NCBI GenBank assembly: GCA_017619535.1
Contig: JAFZSD010000006.1
Coordinates: 1 to 59,141, forward strand
Origin: Oscillospiraceae bacterium
GTDB lineage: Bacteria > Bacillota > Clostridia > Oscillospirales > Oscillospiraceae
Reading direction: 5' to 3'
Length of the DNA: 59,141 bases
A program made the translations under genes and the position numbers. Shown piece by piece: positions 1 to 8,231 of this stretch (its first letter is position 1; every line of letters begins with the position of its first letter). Below the pieces are notes generated by a model. It ran no database searches and was not told the DNA's origin. It was given only the letters and a program-made list of their open reading frames with translations.

Positions 1-41
1 ACTGTCCTAGAACAGAACACATTCGCAAAAGGAGACAGAAT

Positions 42-461
42 ATGGAGATCAGATATGCCGGACCCGGCGACCTTGAATTGATTTCCGAATACGACGAGGA
101 CGTCTCGGAGGAAGTGTTCAGTAACGCGATCGCGATGAAAAGGATCATCCTCCTGTTCATCGACGGTGAATTCGAGGGCTGGCTCAGATTCAATCTTTTC
201 TGGGACAACATCCCGTTTATGAATCTGCTGTACCTTTCCGAAGAACAAAGGAGAAAAGGATATGGCAGAAAAATGGTGGAGTTCTGGGAGCGTGAAATGG
301 CGGATCAAGGCTATAACTTCGTTTTGACCTCGACCCAATCGGACGAAGAGGGTCAGTTCTTCTACAGAAAGCTCGGCTATACCGACAGGGGTGCGCTGGT
401 GTTGCCCGACGAGCCGCTGGAGATTATTTTCTATAAAAAACTGAGTGAAAACAACGGTTGA
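42..461 (+). CDS. GNAT family N-acetyltransferase
   Basis: A 139-residue single-domain acetyltransferase of the GNAT fold, expected to move an acetyl group from acetyl-CoA to an amine; the substrate cannot be read from the sequence. The acetyl-CoA loop QRRKGYGR lies at residues 69-76, after the strand NLLYLS, and the usual late motif FYRKLGY is at 107-113. The start is supported by AAAAGGAG seven bases upstream. The length is normal for the family. It sits first in a series of small same-strand genes and shows no operon link to the next one. Family certain, substrate unknown. Confidence 0.85.
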   Translation: MEIRYAGPGDLELISEYDEDVSEEVFSNAIAMKRIILLFIDGEFEGWLRFNLFWDNIPFMNLLYLSEEQRRKGYGRKMVEFWEREMADQGYNFVLTSTQSDEEGQFFYRKLGYTDRGALVLPDEPLEIIFYKKLSENNG

Positions 462-571
462 GATACAGGCTTGAGACCGCAGATCAGGCCGGCAGCTTTC
501 GGTTTGTCTGCTGTAAGACGACTTCCAATTTGCCCGGATGTCACTAAAAAGGTATTAATGGAGGTTATTGT

Positions 572-886
572 ATGTTACTTGCCGTTTTCCTTGTTATTGC
601 TGCTTTGTTTGTTGTGCTGGGGATCATCTTTGCTTCAGGTAAAGGTGCAAACCTGATCGCCGGATACAATACAGCCTCTTATGAAGAAAAATCAAAAACA
701 GATGAAAAGAAGCTTCTGAAAGCAATGTCAGTTTTCATGTTTGTTCTTGCAGGATGCTTTCTTGTATTAGCGCTGAGTCAGGTGTTACACGTTAAGTCGC
801 TGATCTGGATCGGACAGGCATTGTTTGTTGTTGCTTTGATCGCAGGACTCATTTACCTGAACACAGGAGATAGATTCAAAAGATAA
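572..886 (+). CDS. DUF3784 small membrane protein
   Basis: A 104-residue protein with three predicted membrane segments (about residues 2-20, 48-66 and 74-94). After the first segment it has GKGANLIAGYNT followed by a Lys/Asp-rich stretch (EEKSKTDEKKLLK), the hallmark of the DUF3784 family of Firmicutes. No enzymatic role is known. GGAGG at 560-564 gives a well-placed ribosome binding site for this start. It stands alone between a GNAT gene and a HIT gene, so context does not suggest a function. Confidence 0.8.
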   Translation: MLLAVFLVIAALFVVLGIIFASGKGANLIAGYNTASYEEKSKTDEKKLLKAMSVFMFVLAGCFLVLALSQVLHVKSLIWIGQALFVVALIAGLIYLNTGDRFKR

Positions 887-989
887 GAAGATCAGTACGA
901 ACCTCAGTTTGCCGATATGTTTCTTCTAAAGCAGACTGTTCAGAACAACGGAGATGAGATCGGCAGACCGGCGTCAGCAGGTGGATTAT

Positions 990-1469
990 ATGGATAATTG
1001 TGATTGGTGCAGCCTGTCTGAAGAAGACAGACGGTTTCAGTTGTACGAGACCGGATCATGGTCTGTTTTCCTTTCGGATGAACAGGATTATATCGGACGC
1101 TGCATACTGGTTCTGAAGCGTCACTGCAGTTCGCTGTCAGAGCTGACAGACGACGAGTGGGGCGAGCTCCGCGATCTGATCTGTAAAATAGAGGTGTGTT
1201 TAAAGACGGTTTTAGGAGCGGCTCTGTGTAACTGGAGCTGTCTGATGAACAGCTTCTATAAAGATCCGGCGCCCGATCCGCATCTTCATATCCACGTAAG
1301 GCCGAGATATGACAAGCCCGTCGTGTTGGGCGGAAACGCTTATACTGACGGCGAATTCGGTCATCACTACGCGCTGAATAAGAGCGGGGCAATACCTGTT
1401 GAAGATAAAGAGGAAGTGTTCGGCCGGCTGAAAGGATGGCTGGACCGCTTCCCGTTTGCGGAGGAATGA
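990..1469 (+). CDS. HIT-domain protein (histidine triad hydrolase-like)
   Basis: A 159-residue protein of the HIT superfamily, whose members hydrolyse or transfer nucleotidyl groups (Ap4A hydrolase, GalT-like and related). The histidine triad reads HLHIHVRPRY, with His98, His100 and His102 alternating as in the family. The N-terminal CDWC pair resembles the zinc-binding Cys pair of many bacterial HIT proteins. The reading frame is open to 954, but the ATG at 990 has AGGTGG five bases upstream and gives the natural N-terminus MDNCDWC. A 54-residue membrane ORF follows one base after the stop. Substrate not determined. Confidence 0.8.
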   Translation: MDNCDWCSLSEEDRRFQLYETGSWSVFLSDEQDYIGRCILVLKRHCSSLSELTDDEWGELRDLICKIEVCLKTVLGAALCNWSCLMNSFYKDPAPDPHLHIHVRPRYDKPVVLGGNAYTDGEFGHHYALNKSGAIPVEDKEEVFGRLKGWLDRFPFAEE

Positions 1470-1470
1470 A

Positions 1471-1635
1471 ATGATCAGATTACTGGGACCGGGAAACGAT
1501 CTGTATACCGAGACCGGGAAAATTACAAAGACCGGATATCTTGTTATGGCGGTCTCTGCTGTATTTGGATTATTGTGCTTTTTTATCGGAAGGTCGGTTT
1601 ACGGGAAACTGCTGAAGAGAAGAGTATCCCGGTAG
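1471..1635 (+). CDS. small single-pass membrane protein
   Basis: A 54-residue ORF starting one base after the HIT gene's stop codon, with GGAGG at the end of that gene serving as its ribosome binding site (about six bases). The protein has a polar N-terminus, one hydrophobic segment (residues 23-42, GYLVMAVSAVFGLLCFFIG) and a basic tail (KLLKRRVSR), so it probably sits in the membrane with its C-terminus in the cytoplasm. I recognise no family. Tight spacing suggests translational coupling with the HIT gene. Confidence 0.5.
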   Translation: MIRLLGPGNDLYTETGKITKTGYLVMAVSAVFGLLCFFIGRSVYGKLLKRRVSR

Positions 1636-1713
1636 ATACCGGTCCGCCGATACAGTATTGATGAAGATCTTATAATTAAAGTTTCACAGCATCGAAGAAA
1701 GGATCAGAGTAGC

Positions 1714-2943
1714 ATGTCGTTTAAAGAACACAGGGAAAGACTGTATCAGACTTTGGCGGAAAACACTCTGGTGATCGCCTACGCCGGCATCCCTGTCCAT
1801 ACCAACGAGGACGAATACTATGATTTCATCGTCAACAGCCAGTACTTCTATCTGACCGGGGTGGAGCGGGAGAACACAGCGTTTCTGGCATATAAGACGG
1901 CTGAGAAAACACGGGAGATCCTGTTCATCGAAGAGCCTGATCCGAAGTCTGAGCGATGGACAGGAAAGATGTCCACCAAGGAGGAAGTCCGGACGATCTC
2001 CGGGATTGAGGACGTACGCTACACGGACGGCCTGGAAGGCGCGATCAGCGGCTTTATGGGGTACTACCGTGTGGAGCAGGCGTACTTCGACCTGTTCCGC
2101 TGCGGGATGAACGATCTGCCGGATTACAATATGGTGATGGCGGAAAAGTTCAGCCGGGCCTATCCCCACGTTGCCCTGAAGGACCTTCATGCGGCCTGTA
2201 CGCCGCTCAGGGAACAGAAGGACGCGCAGGAGGTCGAGAGCATCCGCAAGGCGCTGGACATCACCCGCCGGGGCCTGGAATACGTGATGAAGAACCTGAA
2301 GCCGGGCATGATGGAATACCAGGTGCAGGCGGACTTCGAGTATACATGCAGGCGGCTGGGCGCGAAGCGCCAGGCGTTCCCCACGATAGCCGGTTCCGGT
2401 CTGAACCGCTGCATGATGCACTACGAGACGAACCACTGCGAGGTGCAGGACGGCTCGCTCATCCTGCTGGACCTCGGCGTAAAGTATGAAAACTACTGCT
2501 GCGACATTACGAGGACCTATCCGGCAGGCGGAAAGTTCAGCCCGAGACAGCGCGAGATATATGAGCTGGTACTAAAGGCGAACGGGGCGGTCGCTGCGGC
2601 CGCGAAGCCGGGCGTCACCACAAAGGATCTGAACGAAGTCGCGCGCAGGGTCCTGGGGGAGGGCCTCGTCGCCATGGGCCTGATCAAGGACGCTTCCGAG
2701 GTGGACAAGTACTATATGCACAGCGTGAGCCACCCCATAGGGATCGACGTGCACGACATCTCTCTGGCGGGCGACGTGCTTCAGCCCGGCTGGGTCATCA
2801 GCAATGAACCGGGACTGTACATCGATGAAGAAGCGATCGGCATCCGCATCGAGGACGATCTCCTGATCACCGAGGACGGGTGCGAGGTCCTTTCGAAGGA
2901 TATAATAAAAGATCCGGATGAGATCGAAGCGTTCATGGCATAA
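1714..2943 (+). CDS. pepP: Xaa-Pro aminopeptidase (M24B)
   Basis: A 409-residue metallopeptidase that removes an N-terminal residue preceding proline. The first 130 residues form the aminopeptidase-P N-terminal domain (NSQYFYLTGVERENTAFL). The C-terminal pita-bread domain carries the five metal ligands in order: Asp in LLDLGVKYENYCCDITRTYP (two Asp), His in HSVSHPIGIDVHD, Glu in SNEPGLY and Glu in GIRIEDDLL. Length and ligand set are typical of PepP. Cytoplasmic, no signal peptide. It ends five bases before the following GNAT gene, so the two are probably co-transcribed. Confidence 0.9.
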   Translation: MSFKEHRERLYQTLAENTLVIAYAGIPVHTNEDEYYDFIVNSQYFYLTGVERENTAFLAYKTAEKTREILFIEEPDPKSERWTGKMSTKEEVRTISGIEDVRYTDGLEGAISGFMGYYRVEQAYFDLFRCGMNDLPDYNMVMAEKFSRAYPHVALKDLHAACTPLREQKDAQEVESIRKALDITRRGLEYVMKNLKPGMMEYQVQADFEYTCRRLGAKRQAFPTIAGSGLNRCMMHYETNHCEVQDGSLILLDLGVKYENYCCDITRTYPAGGKFSPRQREIYELVLKANGAVAAAAKPGVTTKDLNEVARRVLGEGLVAMGLIKDASEVDKYYMHSVSHPIGIDVHDISLAGDVLQPGWVISNEPGLYIDEEAIGIRIEDDLLITEDGCEVLSKDIIKDPDEIEAFMA

Positions 2944-2948
2944 GAACG

Positions 2949-3472
2949 ATGGAAGAGAAAACGATCACAGAGACCGACAGGCTGATACTGCGGAGATACC
3001 GCGAAGAAGACCTGCAGGATCTGTATGAATACCTGTCCGATGAATCTGTCGTGCGGTTCGAGCCCTATAAGCCCATGGACCTGAATGAAGCGAAAGAGAA
3101 ACTCGGCCGGAGGATCCTGAGCGACGAGATGGTCGCAGTCGAGTTGAGATCCGACCGCAAACTGATCGGGAACGTATACCTCGGGAAACGGACTGCAGTG
3201 CGCTGGAGCCGGGATATGTCTTCAACAGGCGTTACTGGGGACAGGGATATGCGGAAGAAAGCTGCACGGCACTGATCCGCAAAGCTTTTTCGGAAGGGAT
3301 CCACAGGATCTACGCCGAGTGCGACCCGTGCAACGCGGCGTCCTGGAAACTGCTGGAAAGACTGGGCTTTACCAGGGAGGCTCATTTCAGGCGGAACGTG
3401 TTCTTCTGGAGGGACGAAGACGGAGAACCGATCTGGAAAGACACGTTTGGGTACAGCATTCTGAACGAATAG
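2949..3472 (+). pseudogene. frameshifted RimJ-type GNAT acetyltransferase
   Basis: The frame from 2949 encodes a good GNAT N-terminus (TDRLILRRYREEDLQDLYEY ... LIGNVYLGKR) and then loses similarity at about 3190. In the next frame the rest of the domain continues to a stop at 3472: DCSALEPGYVFNRRYWGQGY, then AECDPCNAASWKLLERLGFT and FGYSILNE. The total of 524 bases is one short of a multiple of three, so a single base is missing near the CGGAC at 3187-3191. Either a recent inactivating deletion or a sequencing error. If intact it would be about 174 residues. It follows pepP by five bases. Confidence 0.75.
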
Positions 3473-3521
3473 ACATTTCAAAAATCCGGTTTGACCTGCA
3501 AGAAGCCGACTGATCAGTTAA

Positions 3522-4748
3522 TCAGAATAGTCGGTTCTCCTTCATGAACGGAGCAATGTTTTCGTGTAGTATTCCGTTGCGGTGTTGAATCAGATCGTTT
3601 CTGGTGACCAGATATTTTGGATAGTTATCCTTGATGCTTTCAAGGGGGCGGTATTCTCTGTTCTCTGTGTCTATGCTGTTCATGATCGTCATCGCGACTT
3701 GGACATAAGAGTAATCTGTATTGTTTCGTCCGAGAATGAAGTCGCATTCCAGCTTTCCGATTCGGCCGATGCTGATATCGTAGCCTTTTGATCTGGCATA
3801 GGTATAGACGGCGTTCTCCAGCGCGGGGCCATAATTGATCCGTTTATCTGTATTCAGCGCAAAGTAAAAACCCAGGTCAGCGAGATAGTACTTCTGTTCC
3901 CCGGAAATCGATCTGCGGGACTTCAGGTCAAATCTTTCGCAGGGGTAAATGATTTTAGCTTCCTCTAAAATGTGAATATAACGGTTAAGCGTTTCTCTGC
4001 GGATTGGGCATCCGCTTTTCTTCAGGTCATCAAGGATATTAGTCAGGCTCATGGTGGCGCCAAAGTTATTGATGATATAACGCTGAACAGTTTCAAAGAC
4101 AGAAACATTACGGATTTTCACTCTTTTACGGATATCCTTCTCAAAGATCTCCCGGATTATGCCTCGGATATAGGCCTGTTTATCGGCCCCGTCATATGAC
4201 AGAGCTTTCGGGAAGCCGCCCTCTGTAAGATACAAGTCAAATTCTGCGGTCAGATCCGGGGAGACCGTTTTTTTCAGAAAAGCTTTCATGCCGAGATATT
4301 CCGCAAAACTCAGCGTAAAAACTTCAAATTCCAGATAGCGGCCGGTCAGCTTGGTGGCAAGCTCTCCGCTTAGAAGATACGAGTTGGAACCGGTGATGAA
4401 GATGGAGTACTCTTCCTCCTCGCGGTATCCGTTGATCACTTCCTCAAAATCCTTGACATTCTGGATCTCGTCGATAAACAAGTACTTCGTTCCCTCTGCA
4501 ACAGACCGCTGCTCTATCAAAGAATCAAGCTGGTCTGCTGTTTTTATTTTGCGGAATCCGCGTTTGTCGAGATTCAGGTATATTATGTTTTCATCACGTA
4601 CGCCATTCTCCTTAAGCTCGAGGGATATCGTTTCCATCAAGCAGGATTTTCCGCACCGTCTGACGCCGGTAATGACTTTGATGATATCGGTGTCGTGATA
4701 GAATCCTCTTATTTTCTGCAGGTAGTCTTCCCGCCTGTAAAGCTTCAT
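3522..4748 (-). CDS. AAA_14/DUF4143 ATP-binding protein
   Basis: A 408-residue P-loop ATPase with an archaeal-type AAA_14 N-terminus and a C-terminal DUF4143 domain. Walker A is GVRRCGKSCL near residue 28 and Walker B is KYLFIDEIQ. DUF4143 begins around SGCPIRRETLNRYIHILEEA and contains the restriction-endonuclease-like ECDFILGR patch near the end. These proteins are common in Firmicutes and archaea and have no agreed function. The ATG at 4748 is preferred over upstream TTG because GGAGG sits nine bases before it. It is a monocistronic minus-strand gene with a clear promoter at 4797-4825. Confidence 0.85.
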   Translation of the reverse strand: MKLYRREDYLQKIRGFYHDTDIIKVITGVRRCGKSCLMETISLELKENGVRDENIIYLNLDKRGFRKIKTADQLDSLIEQRSVAEGTKYLFIDEIQNVKDFEEVINGYREEEEYSIFITGSNSYLLSGELATKLTGRYLEFEVFTLSFAEYLGMKAFLKKTVSPDLTAEFDLYLTEGGFPKALSYDGADKQAYIRGIIREIFEKDIRKRVKIRNVSVFETVQRYIINNFGATMSLTNILDDLKKSGCPIRRETLNRYIHILEEAKIIYPCERFDLKSRRSISGEQKYYLADLGFYFALNTDKRINYGPALENAVYTYARSKGYDISIGRIGKLECDFILGRNNTDYSYVQVAMTIMNSIDTENREYRPLESIKDNYPKYLVTRNDLIQHRNGILHENIAPFMKENRLF

Positions 4749-4796
4749 CTGAATCAACCTCCGTGTTTTTTCGCCTTTCCGGTTATCTGCAAGGCT

Positions 4797-4825
4797 ATTA
4801 TAGCATGTTTGTGCGTTATTTGCAA
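4797..4825 (-). promoter_or_regulatory. sigma-A promoter of the AAA_14 ATPase gene
   Basis: On the minus strand TTGCAA (4820-4825) and TATAAT (4797-4802) are separated by exactly 17 bases. They lie about 50 bases upstream of the ATPase start, with no other gene between. Confidence 0.65.
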
Positions 4826-5155
4826 GTTAAAGCGGTAACATTTGAAGAAATAATAAAATTTATCGCCTTAACCGCCTATTTAATCGTGCTGATAGTATTG
4901 CTGTCTCGCGGCTCTGGCAGACAATTATCCTCAAAACCGAAAAAATGTGCGGTATGATTTGGCTTGTTGGTTCACATGACTGGGCCGGGTCGGATCGTAA
5001 CGTTCCCATCGACTTGCCGCGGTGACCAGCACCATTTAATATCAAAGGGCAAGTCGGGAAGCTGGCTTACGGATCAGATATTGATAATGTCCGAATACTC
5101 GATTAGAATAAAGCCGAACAGCCGGTTCAAAACCGGTAAGTGCGGCTCGGGAGGA
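4826..5155. other. non-coding stretch with hairpins
   Basis: No convincing gene. It holds a nine-base inverted repeat, CGACTTGCC at 5010-5018 and GGCAAGTCG at 5048-5056, and a small GC-rich hairpin around CCGGTTCAAAACCGG at 5122-5136 just before the next gene's ribosome binding site. Short frames here have neither good start sites nor protein-like composition. Confidence 0.4.
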
Positions 5156-5467
5156 ATGGAATTGGATACGAAAGGGATCCTTTTATGGGCGGGACTCATC
5201 GCGGTCTGCGCGGTCATATACCTGGTCTCGAAGAGGATGAAAAAGCAGATCGAAGAGAACGGCATCGAGACCGACGGCGTTATCTCGCGTATAACGGATA
5301 CGGGCGATACGACCGAGATCAGCCACTGCTTCTACGTGCGCTACCGCACAAAAGACGGGGAAGAGGTCGAAGGGCTCCTGTCGAACCCCAGATCCGACCT
5401 TGCGGAAGGGCAGCGGATCCGCATCAAGTATCATCCGAAGCACAGGACCAACGCCAGGCTGATCTGA
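5156..5467 (+). CDS. small membrane-anchored DUF3592-like protein
   Basis: About 103 residues: one N-terminal membrane helix (residues 7-25, ILLWAGLIAVCAVIYLVS), a basic stop-transfer patch (KRMKKQ) and a soluble beta-rich domain with TDGVISRITDTGDTT, YVRYRTKDGEEVEG and GQRIRIKYHPKHRTNARLI. This matches the small DUF3592-type proteins of Firmicutes, which have no known function. The frame is open to 4964, but the coding signal and membrane segment begin at 5156. GGGAGGA lies immediately before that ATG, so the TTG at 5162 may be the real start. Confidence 0.6.
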   Translation: MELDTKGILLWAGLIAVCAVIYLVSKRMKKQIEENGIETDGVISRITDTGDTTEISHCFYVRYRTKDGEEVEGLLSNPRSDLAEGQRIRIKYHPKHRTNARLI

Positions 5468-5553
5468 CGGCCCCATCACAACGACTTCAGCATGATCTTC
5501 AGCCGGAGATATCCGGGAGACGGTCATGCAGCAAAGAAAGGTAGTATACGGAT

Positions 5554-7107
5554 ATGACGATCAAACTGAACGGCCGGATCGATTCGAACAATGCTGCCCA
5601 GGTGGAAAAAGAGATCACGGAGCAGCTGGCCGGGCAGGCCGGCGCGCCCCTGGAACTGGACGCCGGGAAGCTGGAATACATCTCCTCCGCCGGACTGCGG
5701 GTGCTGCTGCGCATCCGCAAGGCCCATCCGGACATGCGCATAACGGGCGTCTGTTCCGAGGTCTATGAGATCCTGGACATGACGGGATTCACCGAGATGA
5801 TGCCGGTGGAAAAGGCCTACCGCGTCGTCTCCGTCGAGGGCTGCGAGGAGATAGGGCGCGGCGCCAACGGCACGATCTACCGCATCGATCAGGACAACGT
5901 GGTCAAGGTATACAACAACGCCGACGCTCTCGAAGACATAAAGCATGAGCGCGAAGTCGCAAAGCTCGCCCTGGTCCTCGGCATCCCGACGGCGATCTCC
6001 TACGACGTCGTTAAGGTCGGCGACAGCTACGGCTCGGTCTTCGAACTCCTGAACGCGAGATCCTTCTCCAAGATCCTGGCCACCGAGCCGGAAAAGATAG
6101 ACTGGTGCGTGAAGGAATACGTGGAGCTGCTGCGTAAGATCCACGGCACCCTCGTCCCGGCCGGAAAGCTCCCGGACATGAAGGAGACCGCGCTCTCCTG
6201 GGCGCGCTTCGTGAAGGATCATCTGCCGGAGGCCGCGGGGAATAAGCTCCTGGCCCTGGTGGAGGCCGTTCCCCACGACGACCACATGATCCACGGAGAT
6301 TATCACACGAAGAACGTGGAGCTGCAGGACGACGAGGTCCTGCTCATCGACATGGACACGCTGGCCGTCGGCCACCCGGTCTTTGAGCTGGCCAGCATGT
6401 TCAACGCATTCGTGGGCTTTTCCGAGCAGGATCACGAGATCGTCAAAAAGTTCCAGGGCTTCGACTATGAGACCAGCACCGCTTTCTGGCACAAGTCCCT
6501 TGCGGCCTACCTTGGGACGAACTGCGAGACCAAGATCCGCGAGGTCGAGGACAAGGCCCGGATAATCGGCTATACCCGCCTTATCCGCCGGTCCATCCGC
6601 CGCGGGGAGGCGGAGACCGAGGAGGGCCTGGCGAGGATCTCTTTCTGGAAAGAACGTCTGCTCTCTCTGCTGGAGAAGACGGACACGCTGACCTTCAGCC
6701 TGGACGAACTGGAACTGGAGGCTGCGCCGGAGAATCTCGCGGAGGTGCAGGCTTTCGTGGACGAGCGCCTTGCGGGGACGGACTGCACGTCTGAGACCCG
6801 GATGCAGATCGCGGTGGCCGTGGAGGAGATCTTCATAAACATCGCCAGCTACGCCTACGCGCCGGGGAAAGGAAAGGCCTCCGTACGCGCGTACGTCACG
6901 GAAAGCCCCGCCGCGATCACTATAACCTTTGCGGACCGCGGCGTCCCTTACGACCCCCTGGCCAGGGAGGATCCGGATATAAAGCTTGCGGCCGACGAGC
7001 GTGAAGCGGGGGGCCTGGGCGTTTTCATGACGAAGAAGATCATGGACGATGTGGCCTATGAATACAGGGACGGACAGAACGTCCTGACTCTGAAGAAGAA
7101 TCTGTAA
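5554..7107 (+). CDS. STAS / aminoglycoside-phosphotransferase-like kinase / HATPase fusion
   Basis: A 517-residue cytoplasmic protein with three signalling domains. Residues 1-95 are an SpoIIAA-type STAS domain with the phosphorylatable serine patch YISSAGLRV at 42-50. Residues 95-375 are a choline/aminoglycoside-kinase fold like TIGR02172: a glycine loop at 99-111, Lys118, HGDYHTKN at 247-254 and the metal-binding IDMD at 265-268. Residues 385-517 are an RsbW/SpoIIAB-type HATPase with N-box EEIFINIASYAY (424-435), DRGVPYDP (461-468) and AGGLGVFM (485-492). All key residues are present. The partner-switching parts normally sit on separate proteins; here antagonist, anti-sigma-like kinase and a third kinase are in one chain. 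Target unknown. Confidence 0.85.
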   Translation: MTIKLNGRIDSNNAAQVEKEITEQLAGQAGAPLELDAGKLEYISSAGLRVLLRIRKAHPDMRITGVCSEVYEILDMTGFTEMMPVEKAYRVVSVEGCEEIGRGANGTIYRIDQDNVVKVYNNADALEDIKHEREVAKLALVLGIPTAISYDVVKVGDSYGSVFELLNARSFSKILATEPEKIDWCVKEYVELLRKIHGTLVPAGKLPDMKETALSWARFVKDHLPEAAGNKLLALVEAVPHDDHMIHGDYHTKNVELQDDEVLLIDMDTLAVGHPVFELASMFNAFVGFSEQDHEIVKKFQGFDYETSTAFWHKSLAAYLGTNCETKIREVEDKARIIGYTRLIRRSIRRGEAETEEGLARISFWKERLLSLLEKTDTLTFSLDELELEAAPENLAEVQAFVDERLAGTDCTSETRMQIAVAVEEIFINIASYAYAPGKGKASVRAYVTESPAAITITFADRGVPYDPLAREDPDIKLAADEREAGGLGVFMTKKIMDDVAYEYRDGQNVLTLKKNL

Positions 7108-7136
7108 GCAGGAGTGCGGACAAACGGGAGCGAGAC

Positions 7137-8006
7137 ATGGACTTTTCCGGAAAGATAGATCTGCATATGCATACAACGGTCTCCGACGGCACCGACACGC
7201 CGGAGGAGATCGTCTCGCGCGTCAGAGAGGCCGGGATAGGGCTGTTTTCGGTGACGGATCACGACTCGATCAAGACCGCCGGGATCATCCCTACGCTTCT
7301 GACGGAGGACGGCCCCGTATTCGTGACTGGCGTCGAATTCTCCTGCCGTGACGAAGAAGGGAAGTATCACATCCTGGGCTACGGCTACGATCCTGAAGCG
7401 GCCCCGATATGCGAACTGGTCGATAAAGGGCACCGTCTCCGCATCGGCAAGGTCAGAGCCCGGCTGGATCTCCTTCGGTCGACGTTCGGTTTTTCCTTCC
7501 CGGAGGAGGAACTGGACGATCTCTTCGCCCTCGACAATCCCGGCAAGCCCCATATCGCAAACATGATGGCCCGTCATGGGTACGCGGAGGACAAGGAACA
7601 GGCAATCAAGGATTTTTTAAACAAGCTCCGCCTTCGTTCTGAATACATCCGGCCGGAGGAAGCGATCCGCGGCATACTGGACAGCGGAGGGATACCCGTG
7701 CTGGCTCACCCGAGCTACGGCGACGGCGATCAGACGATCGTCGGCGAGGCGATGGACGCGCGGCTGCGCAGGCTCATGGACGCAGGACTTCAGGGGGTGG
7801 AGGCCTTCTATTCGGGCTTTGCGCCGAAGCTGGTAAGAGAGATGCTCTCTTTTGCTGAGCGCTACGGTCTGTACGTTACAGCAGGCAGCGACTATCACGG
7901 AACGAACAGAATGGAGATCCTGGGCGATACGAACCTGGACGAATCTGGCGAACGGCCGGAGGGCCTGATCCGGTTTCTGAACGATGTGAACGTCACGGGT
8001 AAATGA
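7137..8006 (+). CDS. PHP-domain phosphoesterase (RNase AM / TrpH-like)
   Basis: A 289-residue protein of the PHP superfamily, closest in layout to YciV/TrpH enzymes, which hydrolyse 3',5'-nucleotide bisphosphates and short RNA 5' ends. The metal site is laid out as expected: DLHMHTTVSDGTDTPEEIV near the N-terminus, TDHDSI, the Glu of VTGVEFSC, HILGYGYD, PVLAHPSYG and, at the C-terminus, TAGSDYHG. It starts 29 bases after the STAS-kinase gene and could be co-transcribed with it. A hairpin at 8058-8087 ends the unit. Confidence 0.85.
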   Translation: MDFSGKIDLHMHTTVSDGTDTPEEIVSRVREAGIGLFSVTDHDSIKTAGIIPTLLTEDGPVFVTGVEFSCRDEEGKYHILGYGYDPEAAPICELVDKGHRLRIGKVRARLDLLRSTFGFSFPEEELDDLFALDNPGKPHIANMMARHGYAEDKEQAIKDFLNKLRLRSEYIRPEEAIRGILDSGGIPVLAHPSYGDGDQTIVGEAMDARLRRLMDAGLQGVEAFYSGFAPKLVREMLSFAERYGLYVTAGSDYHGTNRMEILGDTNLDESGERPEGLIRFLNDVNVTGK

Positions 8007-8057
8007 CGGAGAATGCATAAGCGATCGAATACACGGGTGAATATAGGACTTTGACGG

Positions 8058-8087
8058 CGGGAGCAGCCTCCGGGCTGCTTCCGCTTT
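8058..8087 (+). terminator. probable intrinsic terminator
   Basis: An 11-bp stem, CGGGAGCAGCC (8058-8068) with GGCTGCTTCCG (8073-8083), one G-T wobble and a four-base loop, followed by a short CTTT. It lies 51 bases after the PHP gene's stop. Confidence 0.55.
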
Positions 8088-8108
8088 GATGGTTATATCA
8101 AAGAAAAG

Positions 8109-8161
8109 TGACATTTAGCAAGAGAATACACCCTTGAAAAATGTCAAATAAGAGGCATAAT
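8109..8161 (+). promoter_or_regulatory. promoter with inverted repeat before the AAC(6')-like gene
   Basis: TTGAAA (8134-8139) and CATAAT (8156-8161) are spaced by 16 bases and lie 71 bases upstream of the acetyltransferase. A perfect eight-base inverted repeat, TGACATTT (8109-8116) and AAATGTCA (8139-8146), overlaps the -35 box and could be a repressor or activator site. Confidence 0.45.
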
Positions 8162-8231
8162 AACCATGGAAAACGTACAGAATGCAGCATAGCGGTGATC
8201 GATACGCCGAGAAGGAAAATGGAAAGAGCAT

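Noticed and set aside
471..656. 61-codon frame overlapping the DUF3784 start
   Set aside because: Out of frame with the real gene, with no binding site and no similarity.
4763..4957. 64-codon plus-strand frame before the DUF3592-like gene
   Set aside because: It lies over the ATPase promoter, lacks a ribosome binding site and has no family resemblance.
5119..5140. tRNA T-arm-like hairpin (CCGGTTCAAAACCGG)
   Set aside because: No acceptor, anticodon or D arm can be paired around it; treated as an ordinary hairpin.
5524..7176. 550-codon open frame on the minus strand opposite the STAS-kinase gene
   Set aside because: It mirrors the codon structure of the real plus-strand gene, has low-complexity Arg/Gly/Val composition and no domain; GC-rich codons leave antisense frames open.
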